Shown one piece after another: positions 22,131 through 33,199 of a stretch of 64,000 bases of DNA. The stretch is from contig JARFJB010002009.1 of the NCBI GenBank assembly GCA_036346205.1, positions 5,786,001-5,850,000 on the forward strand, in the 5' to 3' direction. Within the stretch, counting starts at the first letter, position 1. Every line of letters starts with the position of its first letter. The notes under the pieces were generated by a model, which was not told the origin of the DNA, did no database searches, and saw only the letters and a program-made list of their open reading frames with translations. The position numbers were made by a program, and so were the translations under genes. The DNA comes from Vesta saturnalis (lineage: Eukaryota > Arthropoda > Insecta > Coleoptera > Lampyridae).

Positions 22131-24212
22131 CAGTCAAACTCACTTAAGACGAGCACGGATAAAACGAGATTCTGGATATAACGAGCGTTTCGTAGGTAAA
22201 TGATTGAAATTGTATTAGTTTACGTACTAATTTTTCTCGCTTATTACGTTCAGGGTTCACGGTAAAGACGAGCAAATTTCAAATACTAAAAGCCGTTTGA
22301 AGTAAATATTTGTTAAGAATTGTTGGGATTTCCGTAATTACGTTTCACAGAAAAGACGGACACATTTTAAAAGACTTAAAATAGATTAAAAGAGATTACC
22401 TACTGCTTAGAATTCGCTTATGCCTACCGGCTTACCAACTGTACACATTGTACCTGTTTTACAAATGAATGCAAGGTATGTAGTTTCAGTTGTTGCTTTT
22501 GCAGCAAGACATGAGGTTGAAAAATTGCTTCAATAAAACGCAAAGCACTTTCAATTCGCGAGAAAGTTGAGATAATTTGGGAACTAGAAAATGGCGAAAA
22601 AAATTCCGCGCCGTGCGAAAAATATGGTTTACCATCATCTACCATGTCAACATTGTGGAAAAACAGAAAAACTACACTTGCAGCATTCGGAAACAATTTA
22701 ACTGACGTGAAAAAATTAAATAAGTGTACTAGAGATGATATTGATAAAGCGCTAATTGTGTGGTTTAAAAACCAAAGAAGTGCCGGTTTACCCATTAATG
22801 GGCCCATTTTAAAAGTGCAGGCTGAGAAGTTTGTGGAGCAATTAAATTATACAGACGTTAAGTGTAATAATGGGTGGATTGATCGCTCTAAAAACCGCAA
22901 TAACATTGTGTATGGAAAAATAAATGGTGAAGCGAAATCAGTGGACACTAACGTTACAGGTGAGTGGCTAAAAAAGTGTTTGGCCGGAATTACGACGAAA
23001 ATTTAAAGATGAAAATATGTACAACGCCGACGAAGCCGGATTATTTTTCAATTTAACGCCACATATCACTTTAAAATTTAAAAATGAAAAATGTATTGGT
23101 GGAAAAATGTTGAAAAATCGTCTCACTGTTTTAATTTGCGCCAATATGACGGGGAGTGACAAAAAAAAATTGTTGGTAATCGGAAAATCACAAAATTTTC
23201 GCTGTTTTAAAAATGTTAAGTGCCAGTTGACTACACCTCTAACAAGAAAGCTTGTATGACATCTACAATTTTTGAAGAGTAAATTAGAAAATGGAATGAT
23301 AAATTACGACGTAGCAATCGAAAGATTTTATTATTGGTTGATAATTGCCCAGCGCATCCTGAATTGCAAATTTAACCAACATCACCCTTATTTTTTTACC
23401 ACCAAACACAACGTCTATCCTTCAATCCAGGAACCAATGGGTTATCAAGAGTTTTAAAAATTTCTACCGTCGCTTATTAGTCTTACAGTTAATCGATCGA
23501 ATGGAAAATAAACAGGATCTTAAAATAAGCGTGTTAGATGCAATTCGCCTAATGAGTGATGCGTGGAATAATGTGAACCCCACAACAATTCAGAACTGTT
23601 ACAAAAAAGTTGGTTTTGTTTCCGCTGTAAATGAAAGTTTCGAAGTCGAAGACGATCTTCCTTTATCTACTTGGTTAGAAAATAGAGACATCAATAATTT
23701 TCAAAATTGCGCGTCCTTAGATGACTACGTAGATATTGATGCCGATGTGATTACTTCGGGTTTAAAAATTGACGAAGAAATTATACAAGAAATTACAGAA
23801 CGGGAAGCTGAAAGTGATGAAGGTGATGTAGACAGTAATGAGTGTGATAAACCCATGCCTGTTACACTCGCTAAAGCAGGCGACGCATTGGTATTATTGA
23901 CGCGGTTTTTTGAAGAAAACGGTAGTAGTGAGCAAATATTCAAATCTATAAGTGTTTTAAAAGGTAGTCTCAATGATGTTAAATTTAAACCAAAACGTCA
24001 GCTAAAAATAAATGAAATTTTTAATAACTCTGTTAATGCTTAAGAGATATTCCGCTTTTTAATGCAGAATAATGTATTTTTATGCGTAATAAACAATATT
24101 TTTAAAAATGTAGTATCCTTTTTAATTTTTAGAGTTTCTCGGATATAATGGTTAACGGATATAATGAGCAAAAATTAGGCGTCCCAGAGATCTCGTTTTA
24201 ACCGAGTTTCAC
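22131..24212 (+). mobile_element. Tigger (pogo-type) DNA transposon
   Basis: The left end CAGTCAAACTCACTTAAGAC and the right end, complement GTGAAACTCGGTTAAAACGA, form the usual Tigger inverted termini. TA precedes the left end. Subterminal repeats of the GATATAACGAG or GATATAATGAGC type are present at both ends (22176 and 24141-24168). The 2.1-kb length and the single transposase gene fit the family. Confidence 0.85.
22520..24043 (+). pseudogene. Tigger transposase (CENP-B HTH + DDE_1), broken
   Basis: The N-terminal HTH reads KRKALSIREKVEIIWELENG and EKYGLPSSTMSTLWKNR (from about 22535). The CENP-B-type second domain follows (DDIDKALIVWFKNQRSAGLP and PILKVQAEKFVEQL). The DDE_1 core starts YNADEAGLFFNL at 23017 (first Asp) and has VDNCPAHPELQ in a shifted frame near 23338 (second Asp). 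The LQPMDQG-type block carrying the third Asp is eroded near 23430. The C-terminal acidic tail is a clean frame at 23501-24043. At least four frame breaks or stops make it non-functional. Such enzymes cut and paste at TA sites. Confidence 0.85.
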
Positions 24213-24255
24213 ATTTTTATATTATTATTTTTTTTAAATACCTATTTCATTATTT

Positions 24256-24547
24256 TCTACCAACTTTAGTAAAATGAATTTATCGACTTATTTTTTATTA
24301 TTTTATTTAACTAAAGTCGTTTAATTATATTTTATTTAACCTAATAATATTACGCGAGCAAATTTCATTGATATTAAATAGTAAGTACTTCGGGTTCCTT
24401 GTAAGAAAATATATTTCTACCAACTTTAGTAAAATGAATTTGTAAAAAATTGAGAAATTGAGGTATTATCGACTTATTTTTTATTATTTTGTTTAACTAA
24501 AGTAGGTTAATTTAACCTAACAATGTTATGCATGTGAATTTTATTAA
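24256..24547. repeat. Tandem repeat of about 160-170 bp, interrupted by the MULE
   Basis: Units start with TCTACCAACTTTAGTAAAAT at 24256 and 24416 and contain CGACTTATTTTTTATTATTT, TTTAACTAAAGT and TTCCTTGTAAGAAAATATAT. A third unit starts with TCCACCAACTTTAGTGGAAT at 29151. The second unit is split by the MULE: its right part (TACTAAATACTGCTTCGAAT onward) is at 29111-29150. Confidence 0.7.
24539..24547. repeat. 9-bp target-site duplication of the MULE, left copy
   Basis: TTTTATTAA here is repeated exactly at 29102-29110. Nine base pairs is the usual Mutator-like target duplication. Confidence 0.85.
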
Positions 24548-24569
24548 CGCCGTGCATAGACAATACAAA

Positions 24570-24735
24570 ACGCCGTGTCTAGAGTCCCGTCAAACGGGAA
24601 CTATTTGCGCTCCCGTTAGCAACTATGACGTCATTATTCGACAAACACAACCGCCGGAACGGGGATTATTTGCGCTGCCGTTAACAACTATGACGTCATT
24701 ACTCGATCCAATACGGCGTGAAATTTAAGTTGCAC
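24570..24735. promoter_or_regulatory. Left subterminal repeats of the MULE with CRE-like palindromes
   Basis: Two copies of the unit ending TATGACGTCATTA are present; the 8-bp palindrome TGACGTCA lies at 24626-24633 and 24691-24698. The equivalents at the other end are 28934-28941 and 29039-29046. Terminal repetition suggests transposase binding sites; the palindrome is also the consensus of CREB/ATF bZIP factors, so it could act as a promoter element for the minus-strand gene starting near 28849. Confidence 0.5.
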
Positions 24736-25019
24736 CAAATCATCCGGCAGCCATATGTCTTTTTCATAATTCTAAAAATATTAGGTCATTACCTATCCCA
24801 GTCATTACTAGCATGCTTTCGTAATAATAATGTATATTAATGACTATTAGTAACAACAAAAGATAGAATTTTCTTCAACTTGATGATGCAAAAACAATAA
24901 ACCTTTCAATAAAAAGATATTATAATTTAATGTGGGAAAATAAAAAAAAACCTGTTAATGTAGTCTTTTATTATGCCACATGTACTATAATCACAAAAAT
25001 GAGGTAAAATAAGGACATT

Positions 25020-25448
25020 TTATATATCACTAGAATTATAACAAATGTTACATAAATACATTTTAGTTGTCATGGTGTTCTTGCTTTTTGGAGCGCAATG
25101 AAAATGTAACCACACCAAGCAACCATCGCAACATATGCCTTGTTCATATTTTTCTATAATAGATGAACAAATCTGGCAGCTCCACTCATTTGATATCTTT
25201 TTCAGCTTCACTGCATCAACAATTTGCAGAAATGTTTCGGTGGTGAAAAAATCCCTGAAATAGGTAACTGTAAAATAAAGGAATAAACGAGAGGATAATC
25301 ACTATCAAATAAAGTGTACAATAATATCCAAGCAATATCCAAATAATATTCAAGCATCAGAATATATCTAGTTATTTCCAATTATTCCTGCTATTTTCAC
25401 TTATTTATACTGTAATTAATTTATATACCTATATATAAATATAACCTG

Positions 25449-25505
<57 letters not shown>

Positions 25506-28500
25506 TACTGCCAGAAAAAACATTTTTTTTTAAATAATGCATTCCTCAACCATTTATATTTTCTAACAATTAAAATGAACTATTAGCTTTGCAGAAACTG
25601 TAACGAATTTTGCTGAACCTCTCCTTACAAGAGAAGTGATATTTTTTCACTTCCACATATTTCCTGTTATTTCCACATAATTACATAAGTTTTTTAACTA
25701 AGTACCTACCTCACAATTTCTAAGTCCACATTTTCATCCATTAAGGAATCGGGTATCTCTTTATCAGCCAGTGAAAATTTGTTTAGCAGGATTCCATTGT
25801 GTACTTCCGTTATCACAAGATCATCATATCCAAGCCATTTTAAAATTTTCACTTTCTTCATATCATCAGGCAAATGACTAAATACTTGTGGTAAGCGCAT
25901 TTTCCTTTTCTTCGGTAATCCTATCATAGTCAAGTCTGCCTTTCGGTCTGCCCCTTTTCTTAATACTTACTGGCATTCTTACTTCAGAGATTGCTGGAAC
26001 TACAAATTAAAATTCCAACAATACCTAAGCATTATTTTTCCATAAATGTATGTTATTACCTACCCTGCTTCATCTTTGAAGAATCTCTCAATAGTATGTT
26101 TTGCAATATCTTTACTTCTTTTGATTTATTAAGGGAAGATACACTTTACGATGCATTGCTATTAGTGTCGCTACCATTTTTTTCTTCTTCCAAAATATGA
26201 GACTTCAATAATTGGAGCTATAAGTTACGTGCCCTTTCAAAATAATAATTGCTATTATCACATTGCACTTCTTTCACGTTATCAGTCTTGGATGGTTGTA
26301 CTATTACCATTTTGCTTGATGAATCAGGAGTTACAGTCTCTGAATAATTCTACTTCAACATTATTATCATATTGCACACTATCTGCAGCGTAATCTGCAT
26401 CTATCTCTTTTGGAATTGTAAAGTCATCGTCACCTATCAGGGGAATTATACCCACCGAAATTCCCTGCGACCAATAGGACTTTAAATCATTTAGTAGTTT
26501 CATTCTTTGTTCGAATAAATTTCCAGTATATTGAGCTGCAAGTTCAGCCAGATCTGTAGAAACAAATAGTGCGTTCTTACGTCGTTGCTGATGTGTTTTC
26601 AAAGTTCTTGGTATGATACTTACAACACTTGCTGCTTCTACATTATCATTATAGGTATGCGAAGTTCCTAATTTGTCAATATTGCTGTTATAAAAACATC
26701 TCTGATTTTTATTATAATATTTAGAAGTCCATCTAATATTTACTAATGTTTCTTCAAAAAGTGGCTCATTTAAGTGTTTTCTCAAAAAAAAAAAATGTTT
26801 ACATGGCATTAGCATAGAGATATGAAAAGTACATTTGCATGTTATTATGCTAGTATTATATTTTCTATTAATAACGTATGAGTTCCTAGATATTTCTTCA
26901 ATGGAAAACGTTTGTGTCTTGGATCTTTCCAGTTCTCCTAAAACATACTTTGACGCTTCCCTTGTTAATAAATCAAAATATTTTTGTTCATCTAAACCCT
27001 ACGTGAACATATTTACTGGTTTCTTCAGTATTCCATATATAGCCTTGTGATCTCTTTCGTTTTCCATAGCACCAATAATAGTAAACAAACCAAGAATGAA
27101 ATTCTCAAGACCACTGTCTTTTTTTACCACAGACTTAAGTTTTTGATTGATGCTTTCAAGTCGATTATTGGTTTTATTCAAAAATGAATTGCGAAAATAA
27201 TTTTCTCCTAAATACCATTCATCTTTGCAAGTATGCCAATTGTTCAGAAAATATTGGTAGACAGCAGGTGGAGTCGTATCTTTCAACAACTGTCTGTGTT
27301 CTTCATACTCTTCATCTGATTTTGAATGTATTATGTTCTGTATGATTTCTAAACTTAAATTTCTTTCTTGTTTACTGATATTCAATTTTTCCATTAAGAT
27401 TTCTCTGTAAACAATTTTCATGGTATGAAAAACGCAAATAATTAAATTTACTTCAGGAAATAATTGTCGAATCACTGTTCTTTCAGATAAATCTTTATCA
27501 GTCATGATGCAAGCTGTTTTAACCCAATTTGGATTTTTATTTTGGAATGTTTCTAAAAACCAAGTAAGATTTTCTTTTCCTTCACTTGCTAAAATACATA
27601 CAGCAACAATTTCCGATTGACAATTACCATCTTCTGCAATTATTAAGAATAATGGTGTGTCGATCTTTAATAATTTATAGGTAGCATCGATTGCCAAGAA
27701 TTCGGGAAATGTTTCCATAACGCGTTTCATTCCAGACGTTTGAATATATAACCCCCTAAAAGAACTGTCGTTGTCTACTGATACTGACACATCTGCATCT
27801 AAAACAAAAGAAAATATATATGATATACACTTACTATATTTTTCCTGTAATAACTGAATGCAAGACTCAAGATTTTCTTTACAAGACGCGGTGCAACTGG
27901 CTGCAATGTTTGATAAGTCTTTTAGTGTTAATATTTTGCCTGTTTCTGTATTAATTTTAGACTGGACAATTTTTTTATTTGTTCTCATGTCCATATAGTT
28001 TTTGATGTTTTTTTTAGTCACTGGATCAGGTTTTCTTTGTTTAGGTACATGAGCATATAATATCTGGGAAATACAACTGAAGACATTAGACATTATATAT
28101 TGTTTGAAATAAAAATTCTCACCTTTGAAGTGTCATGATTATGATTTAGTTTAACAGATGTTACCTCTAATGATTGTCCATCCAGAGAAGCTTTGAAACG
28201 AATATGTACATTACAGTTTTCTTTGAATGTACTGAAATAAATTGGCCCTTATAATTTTAAACCATATGGAAGCGAATATTGCTGACCGAAATCAGTCACA
28301 ACTAATAACATTTATACAAACTGTCTGATAGAAAACGGCGAGAGTTAAAACAATAGTTATTTGATTTTAGTGATTCAAAAACGTACAAGAAATGTTTAAT
28401 AGAGGAAATAGCGAGGGTAGTAGCTAAACATCTAAATTTTTTGAGTAAATATACTTAATCATTTTAGACAATTAGATAAATTTAATCTTATTTTGCTTTT

Positions 28501-28849
28501 AACACTACACATTAGCACAGTACCTATGTTATTAATTGTTTTATTGACACATCTATTATACTAGTTTTCAATTTTAAATAACTATATTTACCTAGTTTGT
28601 CGTTGATTATTGCCTTTCTTTCGAAATTTCTGTCCACCGTGTATGCAAGAGTACATCAACTTTCATTTTCCGCGAAACATGTTTTTTACTTGCTTCTATA
28701 GTTCTTGCCTCTCTTTTCCAAAACGTTGAAAACGTTTTTTTAGCAAATTCATTAATTTTTTCCTCTACTTCTTTGTATGATGCAAATGTATCACCAATCT
28801 TGAATTCACACATTTTAGAATGTAACTCACTACTAATTAGGAGAAACAA
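25020..28849 (-). pseudogene. ZSWIM3-like MULE transposase with SWIM, AT-hook-like and PHD regions; five exons
   Basis: Exon 1 (28849-28592) carries MCEFKIGDTFASYKEVEEKI and, after a 1-nt shift, LMYSCIHGGQKFRKKG. Exon 2 (28231-28123) has KENCNVHIRFKASLDGQS. Exon 3 starts at 28063 (ILYAHVPKQR). Its RNase-H fold shows D in FLAIDATYK, D in IMTDKDLSE, CVFHTMK, and E in NNRLESINQKLK. The SWIM finger follows (CKC..., MPCKHFFFLRK; CxC...CxH). Exon 4 (25993-25710) has KKRGRPKG and MIGLPKKRK. Exon 5 (25254-25020) is a PHD-type finger (CQIC, CCDGC, HFHC, CNIC). Junctions have GT/AG. Defects: in-frame TAG at 26999-27001, a frameshift near 26335, later stops in the exon 3 tail, one shift in exon 4. The catalytic residues appear intact, so the copy is recent but dead. 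Confidence 0.85.
25452..25503. repeat. (TA)n microsatellite in MULE intron 4
   Basis: About 26 TA units lie within the intron between exons 4 and 5 of the MULE gene. Confidence 0.95.
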
Positions 28850-29101
28850 TAATGATCATTCACACCACAAAGTAACAAAGTTGTTAACTCTGTGTGTGTT
28901 TTGTTGTTCTGTGAACGACCGGCACGGTTTTTATGACGTCATATAGTTGCTAACGGGAGCGCAAATAGTTCCCGTCTGACGGGATCGAACCGTGTGAGTC
29001 GTCAAACGGAACTATTTGCGCTCCCGTTAGCAACTTTATGACGTCATAGCAGTTAACAGGAGCGCAAATAGTTCCCGTTTGACGGGACTCTAGACACGGC
29101 G

Positions 29102-29498
29102 TTTTATTAATACTAAATACTGCTTCGAATTCCTTGTAACAAAATATATTTCCACCAACTTTAGTGGAATAAAGTTAGTCAAGAATAATGGTTTGAACTA
29201 CCACCAGCTGCCTTATTATTATTTTGCGTAAGTAAAGTCGGTATTTTGTATTTTATTTAGCGTAATCTTAACTGGAGTCTTGATCCAAAATTATCTCTCA
29301 GATAACAAGCCACATTTCTTTAATTTTAAACATGATAAATTTAAAATATTTAGAATAGAAATTTAGAACAGATTTAGAAGTAAAACCACAGATATTGAAG
29401 ATATCTGAATGCCTATAGCTGCTTAGATATTAACTAAAGAAAAATAATTGTATCACCCGTATAAGCAAATTCGATATATAACGCAACAAAGAACGTTA
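29102..29498. other. Right TSD, third tandem unit and AT-rich spacer
   Basis: 29102-29110 is the right TSD copy of the MULE. 29111-29290 completes unit 2 and holds unit 3 of the tandem array. The rest is spacer leading to the Crypton stop codon. Confidence 0.6.
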
Positions 29499-29566
29499 TT
29501 ATTTATTATTAATGTTATGTTGACCACCACTATTAGTATAATTATTATTATTTGTAACATTAAATG

Positions 29567-32066
29567 TACCGGGTGGCCAACTAAGAATGCGAGGATCTTT
29601 TTTTGTTTGGCACTTTTTGACGTATCTATAAAAATAAAGTGGTGGGGGGTATTCAAAGGTTTTCTTAAATCCCCCCCGTATCTTCGAAACGGCTAATCCG
29701 ATTTTAACAAACTTGGGCGCGTTGAAAAGAGCTTTTCTTGGGCTACGAATGTAAAAATAATTGAAGTTTTGTTAGTTTCACATGTCATCGCTAGACATTC
29801 CGACAGAAACGGTTAATTTTCGCAAAAAAATTAAATGCATTGGTATGAGTTTTTTTCATGAACAAGTAGCTAAATGATGACTAAACAAGCTCGCGAAAAC
29901 CGTATCTCGATATCTTGTTCCTAACCTAAAATATCGGCCAAAGAAAACTTTATAGGAAAATCCCTTTAATTTTTATTTTTTTTAATTATATTTTTCTGGA
30001 ATTGTTTCTATTATATAAGTTGTGGCCCTAAATAGGACCGATCTAAAGGAGGAAGGTTTTTAATGCTCCCGTAAATGCTCGAAATGCTGACCATCACTCT
30101 GTGCATTGAGGCCTCTTATGGGTAGACAAAACTGCAGCTTCAATTTCGGCTCTGAATATTTTACCTAGAAATTGCGATTTTAAATGTTTGTAAATTTATT
30201 CACCAGAATAAAATCACCCTTTTTGAAATTACTACGGGCAAGTAAGCAATGCTAAAAGTTATACGAAAGGCCTATTTTTTGTTTGCTTAAATGCATATTC
30301 ACTATGGATACGAAAATACAAGTAATAGAAGCAGGCAATAGAAACAGATACCTAAACAAAACATACATAATCCTCAAATTGTCAATAGTTGTCAATACTT
30401 TCGCGTTACTTTGAGCAATTTTCGTGCTTTCAAAATGAGTGTTACGAATAATGAAGGTGTTGATATGCTTGCGGTTTATTTTGAATGTCTTCGGAATGCC
30501 GTAGTAGCTAAAAGAGTTTACGCGGCTCGATATCCAAATCGGCGTCCTTGCGATGTAAGAGTTTTTCCTCCATTAGTGGCGAGCTTACGAGCCAATGGTA
30601 GTTTTCGGCCTACGTTTCAACGACAAAGAATTGGAAGAACACAAGAAAATGTTAATCGTGTACTAGGCTATATTGAATGAAATCCTCATGTTAGCACAAG
30701 AGCATTATCCACTGAGTTGGGCATATCACGGACAACGGTTCAAAATATTTTGAAGGACCATAGGTAAGTTCTAATGGCCATCAAAATATATAGGTATTCG
30801 TTTAAACTTTTTTTAATTACTTTAAGAATGCACCCATATCATATCGTTTTGCATCAGGCCTTCAAAGGGGAAGATTTTGATCGAAGGTTAGACTATTGCC
30901 ATTGGATGTTAGGCATGATACGCGAAAATAGAGAATTTTTATTTCAAATTCTTTGGACCGATGAAGCCACCTTCAGTAGTGACGGGAGAGTCAATCTGAA
31001 CAATATGCATTATTGGTCTGCAGAAAATCCCCATTGGCAGAATTATTGGGCCATATGTTTTCGAGCAACCCCTAAATGGCAATGTATTTCTTGACTTTTT
31101 GGCCAATCAATTACCGTTGTTGTTGGAAGATGTGCCTCTGGAAACAAGGCAAAAATTGTTTTGCAGTTGAATGGTTGCCAGAGCATATTAATGCAGTATT
31201 TCAACAGCGGTGGATTGGAAGAGGAAATCTGTTTCCATGGCCTCCGCGATCGCCAGATTTAACTTTCCTCGATTTTTATTTATGGGGGCGCTTAAAGGAC
31301 ATCGTGTTTCGGACTAACATACCGAGAGCCGAAATTGAAGCTCCAGTTTTGTCTAGTCATGAGAGGCTTCAGCAATGTATAGAGCGTGGTGGTCAGCATT
31401 TCGAGCATTTACAGGGGCATTAAAAACCTTCCTCCTTTAAATCGGTCCTTTTTAGGGCCACAACTTACATAATGGAAACAATTCCAGAAAAATATAGTTA
31501 AAAAAATAAAAATTTAAGGGATTTTCGTATAAAGTTTTCTTTGACCGATATTTTAGGTTTTCGCGAGCTTGTTTAGGCATCATTTAGCTACTTGTTCATG
31601 AAAAAAGTCATACCAACGCATTTAATTTTTTTGCGAAAATTCACGTATCTGTCGGAATGTCTAGCGACGACATGTGAAACTAACAAAACTTCAAACATAA
31701 CATTTATAGCCCAAGAATAGCTCATTTCAACGCGCCCGTTTGTTAAAATCGGCTTAGCCGTTTCGAAGATGCAGGGGGTCATTTAAGGAAACCTTTGAAT
31801 ACCCCCCACCACCGTATTATTAGACATACGTCAAAAAGTGCCAAACAAAAAAAGTTCAGATTATCCTCGACTTTAAAGGTCAGTTATTTTTTTATTAGGT
31901 TAATATAACAGAATTCACAGAAACATCACATTTTTAGATTCGAGGTTACAGTTACGCCCCCTAGCGGCCATTTCAGAAACTTAGTAATAACTTTTTTTTG
32001 CGCAACCCTCTACGATGGATAGTTTCCCAGATACAGTACCTCGCATTCTTAGTTGGCCACCCTGTA
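29567..32066 (+). mobile_element. Mariner-like element, family M copy 1, inserted in the Crypton
   Basis: The left tip TACCGGGTGGCCAACTAAGA is the inverse of the right tip ending GTTGGCCACCCTGTA. The second copy of this family is at 58444-63512. Inverted arms extend about 600 bp on the left and about 690 bp on the right, and reach into the transposase C-terminal coding region, whose inverted copy lies near 30060-30140. Compared with copy 2, the left arm lacks roughly 200 bp directly after GCGAGG. TA is duplicated at the insertion point in the Crypton. Confidence 0.85.
30435..31423 (+). pseudogene. Mariner-like transposase of family M copy 1, with a short intron
   Basis: Exon 1 starts at ATG 30435 (MSVTNNEGVDMLAVYFECL and RVYAARYPNRRPCDVRVFP) and continues after a stop to ISRTTVQNILKDHR. 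A GTAAGT donor directly follows, and the short intron ends TTTAAG before MHPYHIVLHQAFKG. The first catalytic block WTDEATFSSDGRVNL is intact. A deletion after NPHW removes the middle of the core; the second Asp block reads LNGCQ (Asp to Asn) with a further small deletion. The third block, PPRSPDLTFLDFYLWG, is intact, and the end is GGQHFEHLQGH. I use the ATG at 30435 because the upstream extension has no ATG. The protein is inactive. Confidence 0.85.
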
Positions 32067-33199
32067 CAATTATTATAAGTTATAACTGATGGTTGATTCG
32101 CATCCGATTGCACCATTTTTGACACTGAACCATTGGCGCAGCTGTCATTCGGATTACACCGCATCGCTTCAACAATTTCTTTATGATGTCCTATATCCAT
32201 TTGTAAATAGGGTTTTATGGATTGATTGCTACTACGGCCTGTAATTTTAATCAATTGCTGCTCCCCAACTCCCTTTTTTGCTAAATTGGACACTGGAGTT
32301 GCTCTCGCCGAATGATTTGTGATTTTCAATTTTTTTGTGTTAACACCAATCTTCTTCGCAGCCGATTTAAACCATGTTGAAATCGTGTTCTTCGTCAATG
32401 GACAACTCTTATACCACCCCATTGAATTTCTTCGACCCTAAAATGGATTTGGAGTTGTAAACAAACGATTGGTCTCTATAGAATCACCTTTTTTTTCCAT
32501 CATCTTCCTGAATAGACGAACAGGACATATGCTTGGATTATTTATATTTGTAACTAGCCACTTGCTATCAGCTAACTTTTTTGAGCCGCCTTGTCTTGTC
32601 TTCGATAAAATGGTATTATACTCTGTGCGACCAGTAAAGTTGCCCAAGTTATCGGTCTCTTCCACAAAATATTCAATACTTGCTGCTGCACCTTCTCCCC
32701 CCCCCCCCAAGCTAATTTGTGGGAAAGGATGTGAAAAAACTTAAGTTGAAGATCTTCTGGACAATCTTCATTCCACTGCTCTACAATCTTCATATATACT
32801 GCGTCACTTAACGCCGAAGCACTAATCTTTCGTTTTTTTTAATCTTTTTGTAGGTTCCTACGTTTGGCATCACGTGCTGCTCTTGCGTTTTTAAAGGTTA
32901 TGTCAGAAAACGAATCAAATTTAATTTTTCATAATACATTTTCTGTAGTTTTTTGCAGTTGAATTCCACATTACTTTTACAACACTTTCTTTGTACTCCT
33001 CCGAATTTGCTTTTCTCATATTAAATGAATAATCTTCTAGAATACTAGCCAGTTGTTCAACAGGTAACTTTTCGTGTATATTATAAGACTTCTCATCGCA
33101 AAATTCTAGAAATTGCTTCCAAATGCTTGTCTTTGATTTTTTGGTATTATCTGGAATCAGATGTTGAACTTCTTTTCTAATTACGTCCTGCTCTCCCAA

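Larger units (their letters stand above)
24548..29101 (-). mobile_element. MULE/ZSWIM-type DNA transposon, complete with 9-bp TSD
   Basis: The element runs from CGCCGTGCATAGAC to CTAGACACGGCG, flanked by TTTTATTAA on both sides. Each end carries several copies of a roughly 50-bp subterminal unit with CCCGTCAAACGGGAAC, TATTTGCGCTCCCGTTA and TATGACGTCAT. The left end has two copies; the right end has about three, in both orientations. A single five-exon transposase gene fills the minus strand. It is inserted into a tandem repeat array. The precise TSD and readable exons make it one of the better-preserved elements here. Confidence 0.9.
29499..33199 (-). pseudogene. Crypton tyrosine recombinase, split by a mariner-like insertion
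   Basis: The minus frame starts at 33199 with MGEQDVIRKEVQHLI and SIWKQFLEFCDEK, then (shifted) FKNARAARDAKRRNLQ, FHILSHKLAWGGG, EYFVEETDNLGNFTGRTEYN, SKTRQGGSKKLADSKWLVTN and CPVRLFRKMMEKK. From 32422 it reads CPLTKNTISTWFKSAAKKIG and KITNHSARATPVSNLAKKG (the HxxR box), then GVGEQQLIKITGR and KPYLQMD (the catalytic Tyr). This is the DUF3504-like recombinase of Cryptons and their host-gene relatives. At 32066 the frame enters the mariner-like element; it resumes at 29566, in register, and stops at 29499. Defects: a 12-C run at 32697-32708 shifts the frame where the first catalytic Arg is expected, and the usual GHS His is Arg. Confidence 0.8.

Noticed and set aside
26999..28093. Host ZSWIM gene
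   Set aside because: The gene sits between inverted, repeated ends with a perfect 9-bp TSD and carries a stop codon, so it is a transposon copy.
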